Below are positions 51,227 to 59,513 of a stretch of 64,000 bases of DNA, piece by piece. A model generated the notes under the pieces. The model made no database searches. It was not told the DNA's origin and was given only the letters and a program-made list of their open reading frames with translations. Positions within the stretch are counted from its first letter, which is position 1. Each line of letters opens with the position of its first letter. Source of the stretch: an uncultured Microbacterium sp. (GTDB lineage: Bacteria; Actinomycetota; Actinomycetes; Actinomycetales; Microbacteriaceae); NCBI GenBank assembly GCA_913774665.1, contig CAJYHN010000005.1, positions 55,528 through 119,527 of the forward strand, in the 5' to 3' direction. The position numbers were made by a program, and so were the translations under genes.

Positions 51227-52999
51227 ATGCCCCCACGCCTTCGTCGTCGACAGACGACTTCCCTGGCCGCCCTGGTGATTGCCGCGGCGACCCTCTCCAC
51301 CGCCTGCAACGCCCCGCCCGCAGCGTCGGCCGGCCCCACCGATGGGCGACGCGTCCTCGCCGCCACCGCTCCCGGATGGGCATCCGCTGCCCCCGAGGTC
51401 GCCCTGGACGCACGCTTGTCGGCCACCGTCCTCCTCGCCGACTCGGCAACCCCCGCGGAGGCGAGCGCGGCGCGCTCGTGGCTCCAGGCCGTCGGGATCG
51501 ATGTCGTCCGCGACCGGGAGAGCATTCGCGCTCTCTCGGTGACCGGGTCGGCGTCGGCGTTCGCGTCGGCCTTCGACACCGCGTTCGGTCAGACGACCGT
51601 GGACGGGCGCGCGGCCGTCGCTCCCACCCGCGATCTGTCCGTCCCCCGCGAGGGGAGCGCCATCGAGTCCGTCGCCGGCCTCGTCGACACCGATGCGATG
51701 AACCCCAGCGCGGAGCCCTCTCCCGTGCGAAGCGACGACTGCGCCGCGTACTGGGGGCAGACGCTCTCGTCATCGTGGCCCTCGTCGGTCCAGGTCGAGC
51801 ACCGCTCCAACGCGCTGTGCGGGTACGGGCCCACGCAGCTCCGGGCCGTTCACCGACTGCCCGCCGACGCGCGCGGCGCGGGTGCGACGGTGGCGATCGT
51901 CGGGGTCTTCGACGACGACACGGTCGCCGCCAACACCGACACGTATTTCGCGCGGGAAGGCCTATCGACTCTGCGTGTCGGCCAGTACACCCACCATGCG
52001 CCCGCGAATCCGAACGTCACCCGGTGCGGGGGCCCGTCGGCCTGGACCGTCGAGCAGCACCTCGATGTGCAGGCGGTGCGCGCGATGGCGCCGGACGCCG
52101 ACATCGTCTACTGGGGTGCCGATGACTGCCTCGCGGCGACGCTTTATCTGCGTGTCCTCGACGCGGTCGAAGCTTCCATCACCCCGAGCGTGGTCTCCCT
52201 TTCGTTCGGTGGCCCGGAGGAGCTCGACACCGATGCTGACCGCACCCTCCTGAACCGCGTCCTCGTCGAAGCCGCGTCCCGGGGCGTGTCGGTGTTCGCC
52301 TCGAGCGGCAACGACGGCGACTACTCCCTCGCCGGCGACCACCACGACGAGACCGACGTGGCGACCCCGGCCTCGAGCCCGTACGTCACCGCGGTGGGCG
52401 GAGCCAGCATCGGCCTCGACGCCGACAACGGCATCGCCGTCGAGTCCGGATGGGAGGTGCAGACCCGCTTCGCGCAGAACGGGGGCATCATCCCGCCGGG
52501 CTTCCTCTACGGAGCCGGGGGCGGAGAGTCGGCCTTCTACCCGCGTCCGAGCTGGCAGAGCGACCGCATCGCCCACTCCGGGTCGGGGCGTCTCGTCCCC
52601 GACGTCGCGTCGCTGGCCGACCCCAACACGGGCTTCACCGTGGCCGTTCCCCGCGACGGGGCGGTGTCGTACGAAGCCCACGGGGGGACGAGCCTGGCCA
52701 CGCCGATGGTCGCGAGCATGGTGGCCATCGCCAAGGCGCGCACGGGGGTGAAAGTCGGCCTCGCCGCGCCCTTCCTCTACCGGCTGTCCGGGTCGAGCGC
52801 GATCCGTGACATCGTGCCCGCGTCCGCCGGTACGTGGTACCGCCGCGACAAGGGCACCGGTCAGCTCTGGCTCGAGACCCTCTACCTCTGGGATACGCGT
52901 CCGCAGTCCCTTCAATCGGCCACCGGGTGGGACCCGGTGACCGGCGTCGGCATCCCGAACGGCGCAGACTTCCTCGACCGATTCGGAGCAGACCAGTGA
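51227..52999 (+). CDS. Secreted S53 family serine-carboxyl peptidase (sedolisin)
   Basis: 590 residues. Signal peptide ~1-30 ends LSTACNA, a marginal lipobox, so possibly a lipoprotein. A prokumamolisin-type pro-domain (~40-150) precedes the catalytic domain. Catalytic Glu and Asp are in TVEQHLDVQ, oxyanion Asp in SSGNDGDY, and Ser in GGTSLATPM. Ca-binding end ATGWDPVTGVGIPN is present. Sedolisins work at acidic pH outside the cell. Weak ribosome-binding site inside a hairpin; a Fur/Zur-like operator overlaps the promoter. Its stop overlaps the start of the LAxTG protein gene (GTGA). Confidence 0.92.
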   Translation: MPPRLRRRQTTSLAALVIAAATLSTACNAPPAASAGPTDGRRVLAATAPGWASAAPEVALDARLSATVLLADSATPAEASAARSWLQAVGIDVVRDRESIRALSVTGSASAFASAFDTAFGQTTVDGRAAVAPTRDLSVPREGSAIESVAGLVDTDAMNPSAEPSPVRSDDCAAYWGQTLSSSWPSSVQVEHRSNALCGYGPTQLRAVHRLPADARGAGATVAIVGVFDDDTVAANTDTYFAREGLSTLRVGQYTHHAPANPNVTRCGGPSAWTVEQHLDVQAVRAMAPDADIVYWGADDCLAATLYLRVLDAVEASITPSVVSLSFGGPEELDTDADRTLLNRVLVEAASRGVSVFASSGNDGDYSLAGDHHDETDVATPASSPYVTAVGGASIGLDADNGIAVESGWEVQTRFAQNGGIIPPGFLYGAGGGESAFYPRPSWQSDRIAHSGSGRLVPDVASLADPNTGFTVAVPRDGAVSYEAHGGTSLATPMVASMVAIAKARTGVKVGLAAPFLYRLSGSSAIRDIVPASAGTWYRRDKGTGQLWLETLYLWDTRPQSLQSATGWDPVTGVGIPNGADFLDRFGADQ

Positions 53000-54990
53000 T
53001 CTCGCGTCCTCTTACCCGATTCGTCGGCCTTCTCGCCGGCGCGGTGGTGACAGCCGCCGTCGTCGCCGGGGTCGTCCCCGCGAACGCCGCGGTGACGATT
53101 CCCTCGACCTCGGCCTCCGGCATCCAGATGCTCGATGCCGACGGCGGCACGCTCCAGCAGCCCGCCCCCCTGAGCGAATGGACGAGGGGAGCCACGGTCG
53201 AGAACTCCCTCGCGCAGACCGGCGATGTGCTGAAGCTCAACACCACCCGTTCGACGGGTCTGACGTCCCGAGCAGCCTCCGACGGCGCGCAGGCGACGAT
53301 CGAGAGCGGACTGTTCCAGCTGCGTGACCGCGTCCCGATCGCCTTCACCGGGCTCCGCGCCAGCTGCGGGACGGATGGCAGCACCTCGGTGACGTTCGAC
53401 ACCCTGACCGTCGACGGCAAGAACGTCTTGAACACGGCGAAGCTCTCGGCGGGGTACACCGTCGCCCTGCCCTCCTCCGACACGTGGGGCTCGACGCGAC
53501 TGATCGTGGGGGAGCGCGCCGTCGATCACGGTCGGGCCCAGGTGACGGCGCTGCGGATCGAGGCCGAAGCGGGCTGGTCAGAGATCTGGCGTGTACGTCT
53601 CGGCGTCGTCGCCTGTGCTACGACGTCTTCGGCGTCGCCCGCCCTGGTCTCGGGCGTCACCGTCACGTCGCCGAGCGGAGCTGCCCTCATCCCGGGAGCC
53701 CCGCACCTGGATGCCGAGGGGTCGGTCTCCGCGCAGACGGTGAGCGGAACCGCTCCGGCGTCGACGGCCTCGGACGTCACCGTCGCGCATGCGGCCGACG
53801 GATCGAGCGCGGTCTCGGTGGGATCGTTCCGTCAGGTGCCGGACACCTCTTCGGTCGGCGAGTACATGTGGTCGGCCCTGCGCGTCTACGGCCTGCGTCT
53901 CACGGTGGACGCCGACGGCTCATCGCGCGTGACCTTCGCCGACACCGGATCCGCGGTCTTCGTCAACGGCATCTGGATCAACACGGGAACGGACCTCTAT
54001 ACGGGCGTGGATGCCGCGGGCACGCCACGCGTGCGCGTCCACCTGAACGAGCGCGTCGCGCAGAGCGACGGCAGCGTGCTGATCACCGCGCTGCGTTACG
54101 AAGACCTCACCGGCGTCTACCCCGCGGTCAGCCTCGGGGTCGTGCGGTGGTCTGCCTCGGCGGGTGGATCCACACCGACGCCGGAGCCGACGACGACCAC
54201 CGCGCCGCCGCTACCCGCGCGATACGCCTTCGCGGTCGACGCCACGGGTCCCTCGGCGATCGCCCCGGCTTTCGTCGCGGCGCCCGGGGAGACGAAGATC
54301 GCGCACGTCGCATCCGGCGGCGCCGGCGGACAGGCGGTGACCGACGGGTACGCCGGGCAGATCTCCGTCCGCGGCATCGAGACCGTCAGCTCCGATACGG
54401 CGGCCTCGGTCGGGGTGGACGACCTCGTCCTCTATCCCGGAACCGCAATGGAGGTGTCGCTGCGGAACGTGCGCCTCGAGGTCACGTCAGCCGGGACGAC
54501 GTTGACCACCGGGGGTGGAACAGTGGCCGGGCAGGCGGTTCCGGCGGGGGCGGTGGCGGCCGGAACCCGCTTCGCCGTCGCGGGGCGCACGGCGGTGATC
54601 ACGCTGAACACGCAAGCGGTCGACGGGCAGGCGCAGACTGCCGTCGCTCTCGAGGTCGATGACCGTCGCGGCCTCGGCGCGTTCGTGCGGGTCGGCGTCG
54701 TCACGGCCGACGCTCCGCGCCAGTCGCCCGATCCGGGAGGCGGGACGTCGCCCGCCCCGCAGCCACAGCCCTCGGGAGGTTCGTCTTCGGAGCAGCTCTC
54801 GCCCGGTCCGATCGGCATGAACGACGTGCGCGTCGCCGGCGGGGGCACCGCGTCGACGTCCGGTCCTCTGGCGAGAACCGGCGCGGATGTGTCGGCGCTC
54901 CCCGGGCTGGTGGGAGCGGGACTGTTCGCGGCGGTCGGCGGCGCCGTCTTGATCGTCTTCACCCGACGCCGTCGCATGCGGCGCGAGTGA
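52996..54990 (+). CDS. Secreted LAxTG wall-anchored protein with three related beta modules
   Basis: 664 residues. Signal peptide ~1-31 (AVVAGVVPANAA). Three diverged choice-of-anchor-like modules: ~32-210, ~220-400, ~420-610. Each ends with a similar strand pair (TALRIEA...RLGVV, TALRYED...SLGVV, VALEVDD...RVGVV). Thr/Pro linker (~395-415), Pro/Gly/Ser-rich stalk, then LARTG, a hydrophobic helix and RRRRMRRE, the layout for class E sortase. Translationally coupled to the S53 peptidase, suggesting a joint surface function. No known ligand. Confidence 0.82.
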   Translation: MISRPLTRFVGLLAGAVVTAAVVAGVVPANAAVTIPSTSASGIQMLDADGGTLQQPAPLSEWTRGATVENSLAQTGDVLKLNTTRSTGLTSRAASDGAQATIESGLFQLRDRVPIAFTGLRASCGTDGSTSVTFDTLTVDGKNVLNTAKLSAGYTVALPSSDTWGSTRLIVGERAVDHGRAQVTALRIEAEAGWSEIWRVRLGVVACATTSSASPALVSGVTVTSPSGAALIPGAPHLDAEGSVSAQTVSGTAPASTASDVTVAHAADGSSAVSVGSFRQVPDTSSVGEYMWSALRVYGLRLTVDADGSSRVTFADTGSAVFVNGIWINTGTDLYTGVDAAGTPRVRVHLNERVAQSDGSVLITALRYEDLTGVYPAVSLGVVRWSASAGGSTPTPEPTTTTAPPLPARYAFAVDATGPSAIAPAFVAAPGETKIAHVASGGAGGQAVTDGYAGQISVRGIETVSSDTAASVGVDDLVLYPGTAMEVSLRNVRLEVTSAGTTLTTGGGTVAGQAVPAGAVAAGTRFAVAGRTAVITLNTQAVDGQAQTAVALEVDDRRGLGAFVRVGVVTADAPRQSPDPGGGTSPAPQPQPSGGSSSEQLSPGPIGMNDVRVAGGGTASTSGPLARTGADVSALPGLVGAGLFAAVGGAVLIVFTRRRRMRRE

Positions 54991-54996
54991 AGAGAG

Positions 54997-55027
54997 GGGG
55001 CTCCGGGTGCGTCCCGGAGCCCCTTCC
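54997..55027. terminator. Bidirectional hairpin terminator between convergent genes
   Basis: GGGGCTCCGGG (54997-55007) pairs with CCCGGAGCCCC (55013-55023), 11 bp, TGCGT loop. TTCCC follows on the plus strand. It lies between the LAxTG gene and the convergent ABC ATPase gene. Confidence 0.85.
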
Positions 55028-55030
55028 CAC

Positions 55031-56095
55031 TCAGCCGATCGGGCGAACCGTGGCCGGCACGATCGCGAGAGCGAGACGCACGGGTTCACGGTCGCCGAGA
55101 CGCCGCTCGGGCGCGTGCTCGACGACGACGCGACTGCCGTCACTCGTGAGCACCGTCGAGCGGCGGACGCTGCCGAGGAAGGTCGACTCCTCGACCACTC
55201 CGTCGACGCCGGGGGAGTCGGGGCCGACGAGAAGGACGTTCTCGGGGCGCACGACGACCTCGCAGTGTCCGTCGTGCGCGGAGTCCGCGAGCGGGAGCTC
55301 CTGCCCCCACACCTCGACGGTGAGACCCTCGACGATCCCGGGCACGGCGCTCACCGGTCCGAGGACCTCGGCGACGGTGGTGTCCGCCATGCGGGAGTAC
55401 ACCTCGTCCGGGCTGCCCGCGGCGACGACGCGACCCTGGTCCATGACGACGAGGTGATCGGCGACCGCCGCGGCCTCGGCCGTGTCGCGCGTCGCCCAGA
55501 GCGTCGTGACGCCGCGCTCGCGAAGTTCTCGGACGATCCGGTCTCGCGTCTCGGCGCGAGCCGTGGTGTGCAGCGCCGCGAGGGCGTCGTCCAGGACGAG
55601 GGCCCGCGGGTGAGAGGCGAGCGCGCGAGCGAGAGCCCACCGTTGCCGGTCGCCGTGCGACAGCCGGTGCACGCTCTTGTCCGCGGTGCCGAGACCCACG
55701 AGGTCCAGCAGTCGATCGGTCTCGCCCTCGGGGTCGTCGTGGCCCGCGTGCCGCGAGGCCGCGACGATCGCCGCACGGACCCGTCCGAACCGCGCCACGG
55801 GGGTTCGGTCGCGCACTTCCGGGATGCGGGGTGCCGCGGCGCCCGAGCGTCCTTCGACGACCACGGTGCCGGCATCCGGTCGTTCCGTACCGCTCACCAC
55901 GCGCAACAGGGTCGACGCTCCGCAACCCGAGGGGCCGACGAGGGCGACGAGGGTGCCCGGAGCCACCTCGAGATCGATGTCGCGGAGGATCGGAACGCCG
56001 GCGCGCTCGCGAGTGACGTCGTGCAGGGCGATCGACCAGCCCGCGCGCGGTCGCTCCCCGGAGAGTGAGGTGTCCACGGGGATGACGGCGACCAT
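55031..56095 (-). CDS. Degenerate ABC ATPase with C-terminal TOBE-like domain
   Basis: 354 residues with the overall form of an import-type ABC ATPase (MalK/PotA-like): NBD ~20-245 and a C-terminal TOBE-like beta domain (~255-354). Key residues are replaced: Walker A GPSGCGAST (Lys to Ala60), Walker B LVLDDALAALH (Glu to Asp and the D-loop Asp to His), H-loop TRD (His to Arg) and signature LSHGDRQR. The reading frame is intact and long. No permease or binding protein is adjacent. ATG 56095 is chosen; ATG 56119 is possible. Confidence 0.82.
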   Translation of the reverse strand: MVAVIPVDTSLSGERPRAGWSIALHDVTRERAGVPILRDIDLEVAPGTLVALVGPSGCGASTLLRVVSGTERPDAGTVVVEGRSGAAAPRIPEVRDRTPVARFGRVRAAIVAASRHAGHDDPEGETDRLLDLVGLGTADKSVHRLSHGDRQRWALARALASHPRALVLDDALAALHTTARAETRDRIVRELRERGVTTLWATRDTAEAAAVADHLVVMDQGRVVAAGSPDEVYSRMADTTVAEVLGPVSAVPGIVEGLTVEVWGQELPLADSAHDGHCEVVVRPENVLLVGPDSPGVDGVVEESTFLGSVRRSTVLTSDGSRVVVEHAPERRLGDREPVRLALAIVPATVRPIG

Positions 56096-56128
56096 TCGTT
56101 CACGGTAGAAGGAACGCATGACGCACGA

Positions 56129-56154
56129 ACGCCCGGGGGGTGAACCCCGGGCGT
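56129..56154 (-). terminator. Hairpin downstream of aspS
   Basis: ACGCCCGGGG (56129-56138) pairs with CCCCGGGCGT (56145-56154), 10 bp, between the aspS stop and the ABC ATPase start. No U-tract. Confidence 0.6.
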
Positions 56155-56170
56155 CGCTCACTCGAACCTT

Positions 56171-57508
56171 TTACGGGGCGAGACGGGTGGGACCGCGGAA
56201 GAGGAACGTGACCTCGCGGATCGACGACTCGCCGAGCATCAGCATCAGGATGCGCGCGAGGCCCATCCCGAATCCGCCGTGCGGGGGAGCCCCGAAGCGG
56301 AAGAAGTCGAGGTAGAAGTCGAGATGCTCGGGGTCGAGGCCCTTCTCTTTGGCCTGTTCGATCAGCACATCCACGCGGTGCTCGCGCTGCGCGCCCGTCG
56401 TGATCTCGACGCCGTTGAACAGCAGGTCGTACGACTTGGTGAGCCCGGTCTCTTCATCACGCATGTGATAGAAGGCGCGGATCTCGGGGTGGTAGTCCGT
56501 GATGAAGACGAAGGGGTGGCCGTAGGTCTCGCGCACGTGCGCGGCGATCTGACGCTCGCCCTCGGGGTCGAGGTCGCCGTCGGTGCGGGGGATGTCGTAC
56601 CCGCGGGCAGCGACGATCTCGCGGGCCTCGGCCAGCGGAATGCGCGGGAACGGAATCGCGGGCACCTCGACCTCGACGCCGAAGAGCTCGCGGATCTCGT
56701 CGCCGTGCTTGTCGGCGACCGCCTGGAACGCGGTGTGCAGGAGCTCTTCCTGCATCCGCGCGACGTCTTCGTGCGAGTCGATCCAGCTGATCTCGGCGTC
56801 GATCGAGGTGAACTCGGTCGCGTGACGGCTGGTGAAGGAGGGGTCGGCGCGGAAGGCCGGGGCGATCTCGAAGATCTTGCCGAAGCCGGCGACCTGGGCC
56901 ATCTGCTTGAAGAACTGCGGGCTCTGCGCGAGGTAGGCCGTCTTGTCCTCGAAGTAGGGCACCTCGAACAGCTCTGCGTTGGACTCGGAGGGGGATGCCA
57001 TCAGCTTCGGGGAGTGCACCTCGATGTAGTCGCGCTCGACCCAGTAGGTGCGCATGGCGTGCTCGAGCGTGGTCTGCACGCGGAAGATGAGGTTGTTGCG
57101 ACGCTGGCGGAGGTCGATGAAGCGCCAGTCCATGCGCTTGTCAGGGCTGCTGTCGGCGGCGATGGGGGTCTCGGGGTTGGCCGCGGCCGCGATCTCGAGC
57201 TCGCCGACCTTGATCTCGACCCCGCCGAGCTTCACACGCTCGTCGTGCTTGAGCTCGCCGCGCACGGTGAGGAACGTGCCCGTCGCGAGGGCGCCGATCG
57301 TCTCGGTGAGGGCGAGGGCGGCGGCATCCTGCTCCGTCTCTTCGGAGGGGCGGGTCGCCGGGTTCACGAGCTGAACGGCGCCGGTCTCGTCGCGGAGGAC
57401 GACGAACTGCACCTTCTTCTGATCGCGCACGGTTTCGACCCATCCCGACACCTCGACGGGACCGGCGGGCAGGGACTTCAGCTGGTTGACCAGGACGCGT
57501 TCGCTCAC
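56171..57508 (-). CDS. aspS: Aspartate--tRNA(Asp/Asn) ligase, archaeal type
   Basis: 445-residue class II synthetase. N-terminal OB-fold anticodon domain (~1-105) with VEVSGWVETVRDQKKVQFVVLRD; catalytic core with motif 1-2 region (ERDYIEVHSPKL; FEIAPAFRADPSFTSRHATEFTSIDAEI) and motif 3 (GGFGMGLARILMLMLG). It lacks the ~150-residue GAD insertion of bacterial AspRS (~590 aa), so it is of the archaeal, often non-discriminating type. GTG 57508 gives VSERVLVNQL; upstream in-frame codons lack any site. It may also make Asp-tRNA(Asn), which needs GatCAB elsewhere. Confidence 0.93.
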   Translation of the reverse strand: MSERVLVNQLKSLPAGPVEVSGWVETVRDQKKVQFVVLRDETGAVQLVNPATRPSEETEQDAAALALTETIGALATGTFLTVRGELKHDERVKLGGVEIKVGELEIAAAANPETPIAADSSPDKRMDWRFIDLRQRRNNLIFRVQTTLEHAMRTYWVERDYIEVHSPKLMASPSESNAELFEVPYFEDKTAYLAQSPQFFKQMAQVAGFGKIFEIAPAFRADPSFTSRHATEFTSIDAEISWIDSHEDVARMQEELLHTAFQAVADKHGDEIRELFGVEVEVPAIPFPRIPLAEAREIVAARGYDIPRTDGDLDPEGERQIAAHVRETYGHPFVFITDYHPEIRAFYHMRDEETGLTKSYDLLFNGVEITTGAQREHRVDVLIEQAKEKGLDPEHLDFYLDFFRFGAPPHGGFGMGLARILMLMLGESSIREVTFLFRGPTRLAP

Positions 57509-57567
57509 GATCGACCAGTCTACGTGCGTGGTCCGCACCGAACCGGGCGCGAACCTACGATGGGGGC

Positions 57568-57957
57568 GTGACCTTCTCGATGCCGCCCGAGTCGTTCCGG
57601 ACCCTACGGCCCGAACCGGCGGCACGAAGAAGCCGCGGGTGGGATGTCGCCCTCACGATCGTGCTGCTCGTGATGCTCCCCCTCCTGGCGCTCGCCGCGT
57701 CGTACGCGGGGGTGCTCCTCGTCTACGCCGCGGATGCGTGCGGACCGGCCACCTGCGACACCGGACTGATGAACGTCGGCTTCTGGACCGCGGTCGTCTC
57801 ACCCTGGGTCGTGTTGATCTTCGGTGTCGTCATCTCCATCGTGCGACTCGTTCGTCACCGCCTCGCCTTCTGGGTTCCGCTCGTGACCGTCGTGGCGATC
57901 GCCGCCGTGTGGTTCGTCGCCGCCGCTCTCGTCGGCGCGGGGGTCTCGGCATCCTGA
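57568..57957 (+). CDS. Small membrane protein (three to four helices)
   Basis: 129 residues: hydrophilic N-terminus of ~24 residues, helices at ~27-55, ~68-95 (FWTAVVSPWVVLIFGVVISIV) and ~102-127. A short loop contains two Cys (ACGPATC) facing outside, which could form a disulfide. TACGAT (57556-57561) ends 6 bp before GTG 57568 (leaderless). No family recognised. Confidence 0.75.
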   Translation: MTFSMPPESFRTLRPEPAARRSRGWDVALTIVLLVMLPLLALAASYAGVLLVYAADACGPATCDTGLMNVGFWTAVVSPWVVLIFGVVISIVRLVRHRLAFWVPLVTVVAIAAVWFVAAALVGAGVSAS

Positions 57958-58057
57958 TCCGCTCGGGGGCAACCCCCAGGGAGGGCGCGGGTTCGCAACC
58001 TACCCTGGGAGCGGGCGCCCGCACCGGGCGGCCGATCACCGAGCGCGAAGGCACCCG

Positions 58058-58783
58058 ATGACCGACACCACCCTCACTCTCGCCCCGTTGCGGTCGGCTT
58101 CCGGCGCCGGGGAGGGACAGTCCTGGCTGACGTCGCTGGCGGACTGGACCGTCTCGCTCATGGAGATCATCGGGCCCATCGGGGCCGGTGTCGCGATCGC
58201 CCTCGAGAACCTCTTCCCGCCGCTTCCCAGCGAAGTCGTCCTCCCGATGGCCGGGCTCACCGCCAGTCGCGGCTCCTTCACGCTGTTCGAGGCGCTGCTG
58301 TGGACGACGATCGGCTCCGTCGTCGGCGCGTTCATGCTCTACGGTCTCGGCCGCTGGCTCGGGGCGGCGCGGCTGCGCAGGTTCGCCGCGAAGATGCCGC
58401 TGCTGCACGCCGAGGACGTCGACCGGACGGTGGCGTGGTTCGAGCGCCACGGCGGCAAGGCCGTGTTCTTCGGGCGGATGGTCCCCATCTTCCGCAGTCT
58501 CATCTCGATCCCCGCCGGGGTGTCGAAGATGCCGATGTGGCGCTTCGGTCTGCTCACCGGAGCGGGAAGCCTCGTCTGGAACACGATCTTCGTCCTCTCG
58601 GGCTTCCTCCTGGGCGAGAACTGGCACATCGTCGAGGAGTACGCGTCGATCCTGCAGTACGTGGTGATCGCCGCGGTCGCGATCGGCCTGGCGTGGTTCC
58701 TGTACTCGCGCGTCCGCTCGCTCCTCGCCGCCGAGCGTTCCCGCGATCGCGACGACGCCCCCGCCGCTCAGCACGACGCCTGA
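58058..58783 (+). CDS. DedA family membrane protein (VTT/SNARE-associated domain)
   Basis: 241 residues. Seen: ENLFPPLPSEVVLPMAG (E-x-x-x-P-x-x-P-E hallmark, ~48-65), GSVVGAFMLYGLGRWLG, then FFGRMVPIFRSLISIPAGVSKMPMWRFGLLTGAGSLVWN (F-x-x-R-x-x-P-x-x-R, P-A-G). These are proposed lipid flippases/half-transporters. ATG 58058 chosen. Acidic/charged C-terminal tail. Alone on its strand here. Confidence 0.93.
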   Translation: MTDTTLTLAPLRSASGAGEGQSWLTSLADWTVSLMEIIGPIGAGVAIALENLFPPLPSEVVLPMAGLTASRGSFTLFEALLWTTIGSVVGAFMLYGLGRWLGAARLRRFAAKMPLLHAEDVDRTVAWFERHGGKAVFFGRMVPIFRSLISIPAGVSKMPMWRFGLLTGAGSLVWNTIFVLSGFLLGENWHIVEEYASILQYVVIAAVAIGLAWFLYSRVRSLLAAERSRDRDDAPAAQHDA

Positions 58784-58868
58784 GCGCCGTCGCGTCGGTT
58801 ATCTCCACGTCGAGGCAACCGGCATCCGGACTCAGTCAGACCACAGAACCCGCCCGTAGACTGGCGTC

Positions 58869-59513
58869 GTGCCCGCCGACCGCCTTCATCTCGTGCGCCA
58901 CGGAGAGGTCCACAACCCCCGTCGCGTGCTCTACGGTCGGCTCCCCGGATTCGGCCTGAGCGTCGACGGGCGTCGGATGGCGCGTCAAGCGGCCGAACAC
59001 GTGAAGGGTCTGGACCGTCCGGTCTCGGCCCTCGTGGTCTCGCCCCTGCAGCGCACGCGCGAATCGGCGGAGCCGTTCGTGGAGATGTTCGGCGCCGAGC
59101 CGTTCATCGACGACCGCGTCATCGAGCCGACCAACGTCTTCGAGGGTCGGCGTATGAAGCAGGCCCTGGCGAACCCGCTCAACTGGCGCCACCTGAGCCG
59201 GCCGGCCGTTCCGAGCTGGGGCGAGCCCTACGAGCGGATCGTCGCCCGCATGACGGCGGCGATGACCGACGCCTGGGACCGCGTCCCGTCGGGCGACGTG
59301 GTCGTCGTCTCGCACCAACTCCCCATCTGGGTGACTCACCTCGCCCTGTCCCAGCAACCCACCCGCCACGATCCCCGCAAGCGCCGCTGCGCGCTGTCGA
59401 GCGTGACGAGCTTCGAACGGCGAGACGGCGCCGACGGCTCGACACGCTGGGTCGAGGTGGCGTACGCCGAGCCGGCGAGCACCGCCGGAGCCGTCGATGT
59501 AGGAGCCGTCTGA
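58869..59513 (+). CDS. Histidine phosphatase family protein, head of cytochrome c operon
   Basis: 214-residue phosphoglycerate-mutase-like enzyme: HLVRHGEVHN (catalytic RHG, ~8-13), VSPLQRTRESA, and second His in VVSHQLPIWV. Substrate unknown. TAGACT (58857-58862) ends 6 bp before GTG 58869 (leaderless). Its stop and the resA ATG share one base (TGATG). The order phosphatase-resA-ccdA-resB-ccsB equals M. tuberculosis Rv0525-Rv0529. Confidence 0.92.
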   Translation: MPADRLHLVRHGEVHNPRRVLYGRLPGFGLSVDGRRMARQAAEHVKGLDRPVSALVVSPLQRTRESAEPFVEMFGAEPFIDDRVIEPTNVFEGRRMKQALANPLNWRHLSRPAVPSWGEPYERIVARMTAAMTDAWDRVPSGDVVVVSHQLPIWVTHLALSQQPTRHDPRKRRCALSSVTSFERRDGADGSTRWVEVAYAEPASTAGAVDVGAV

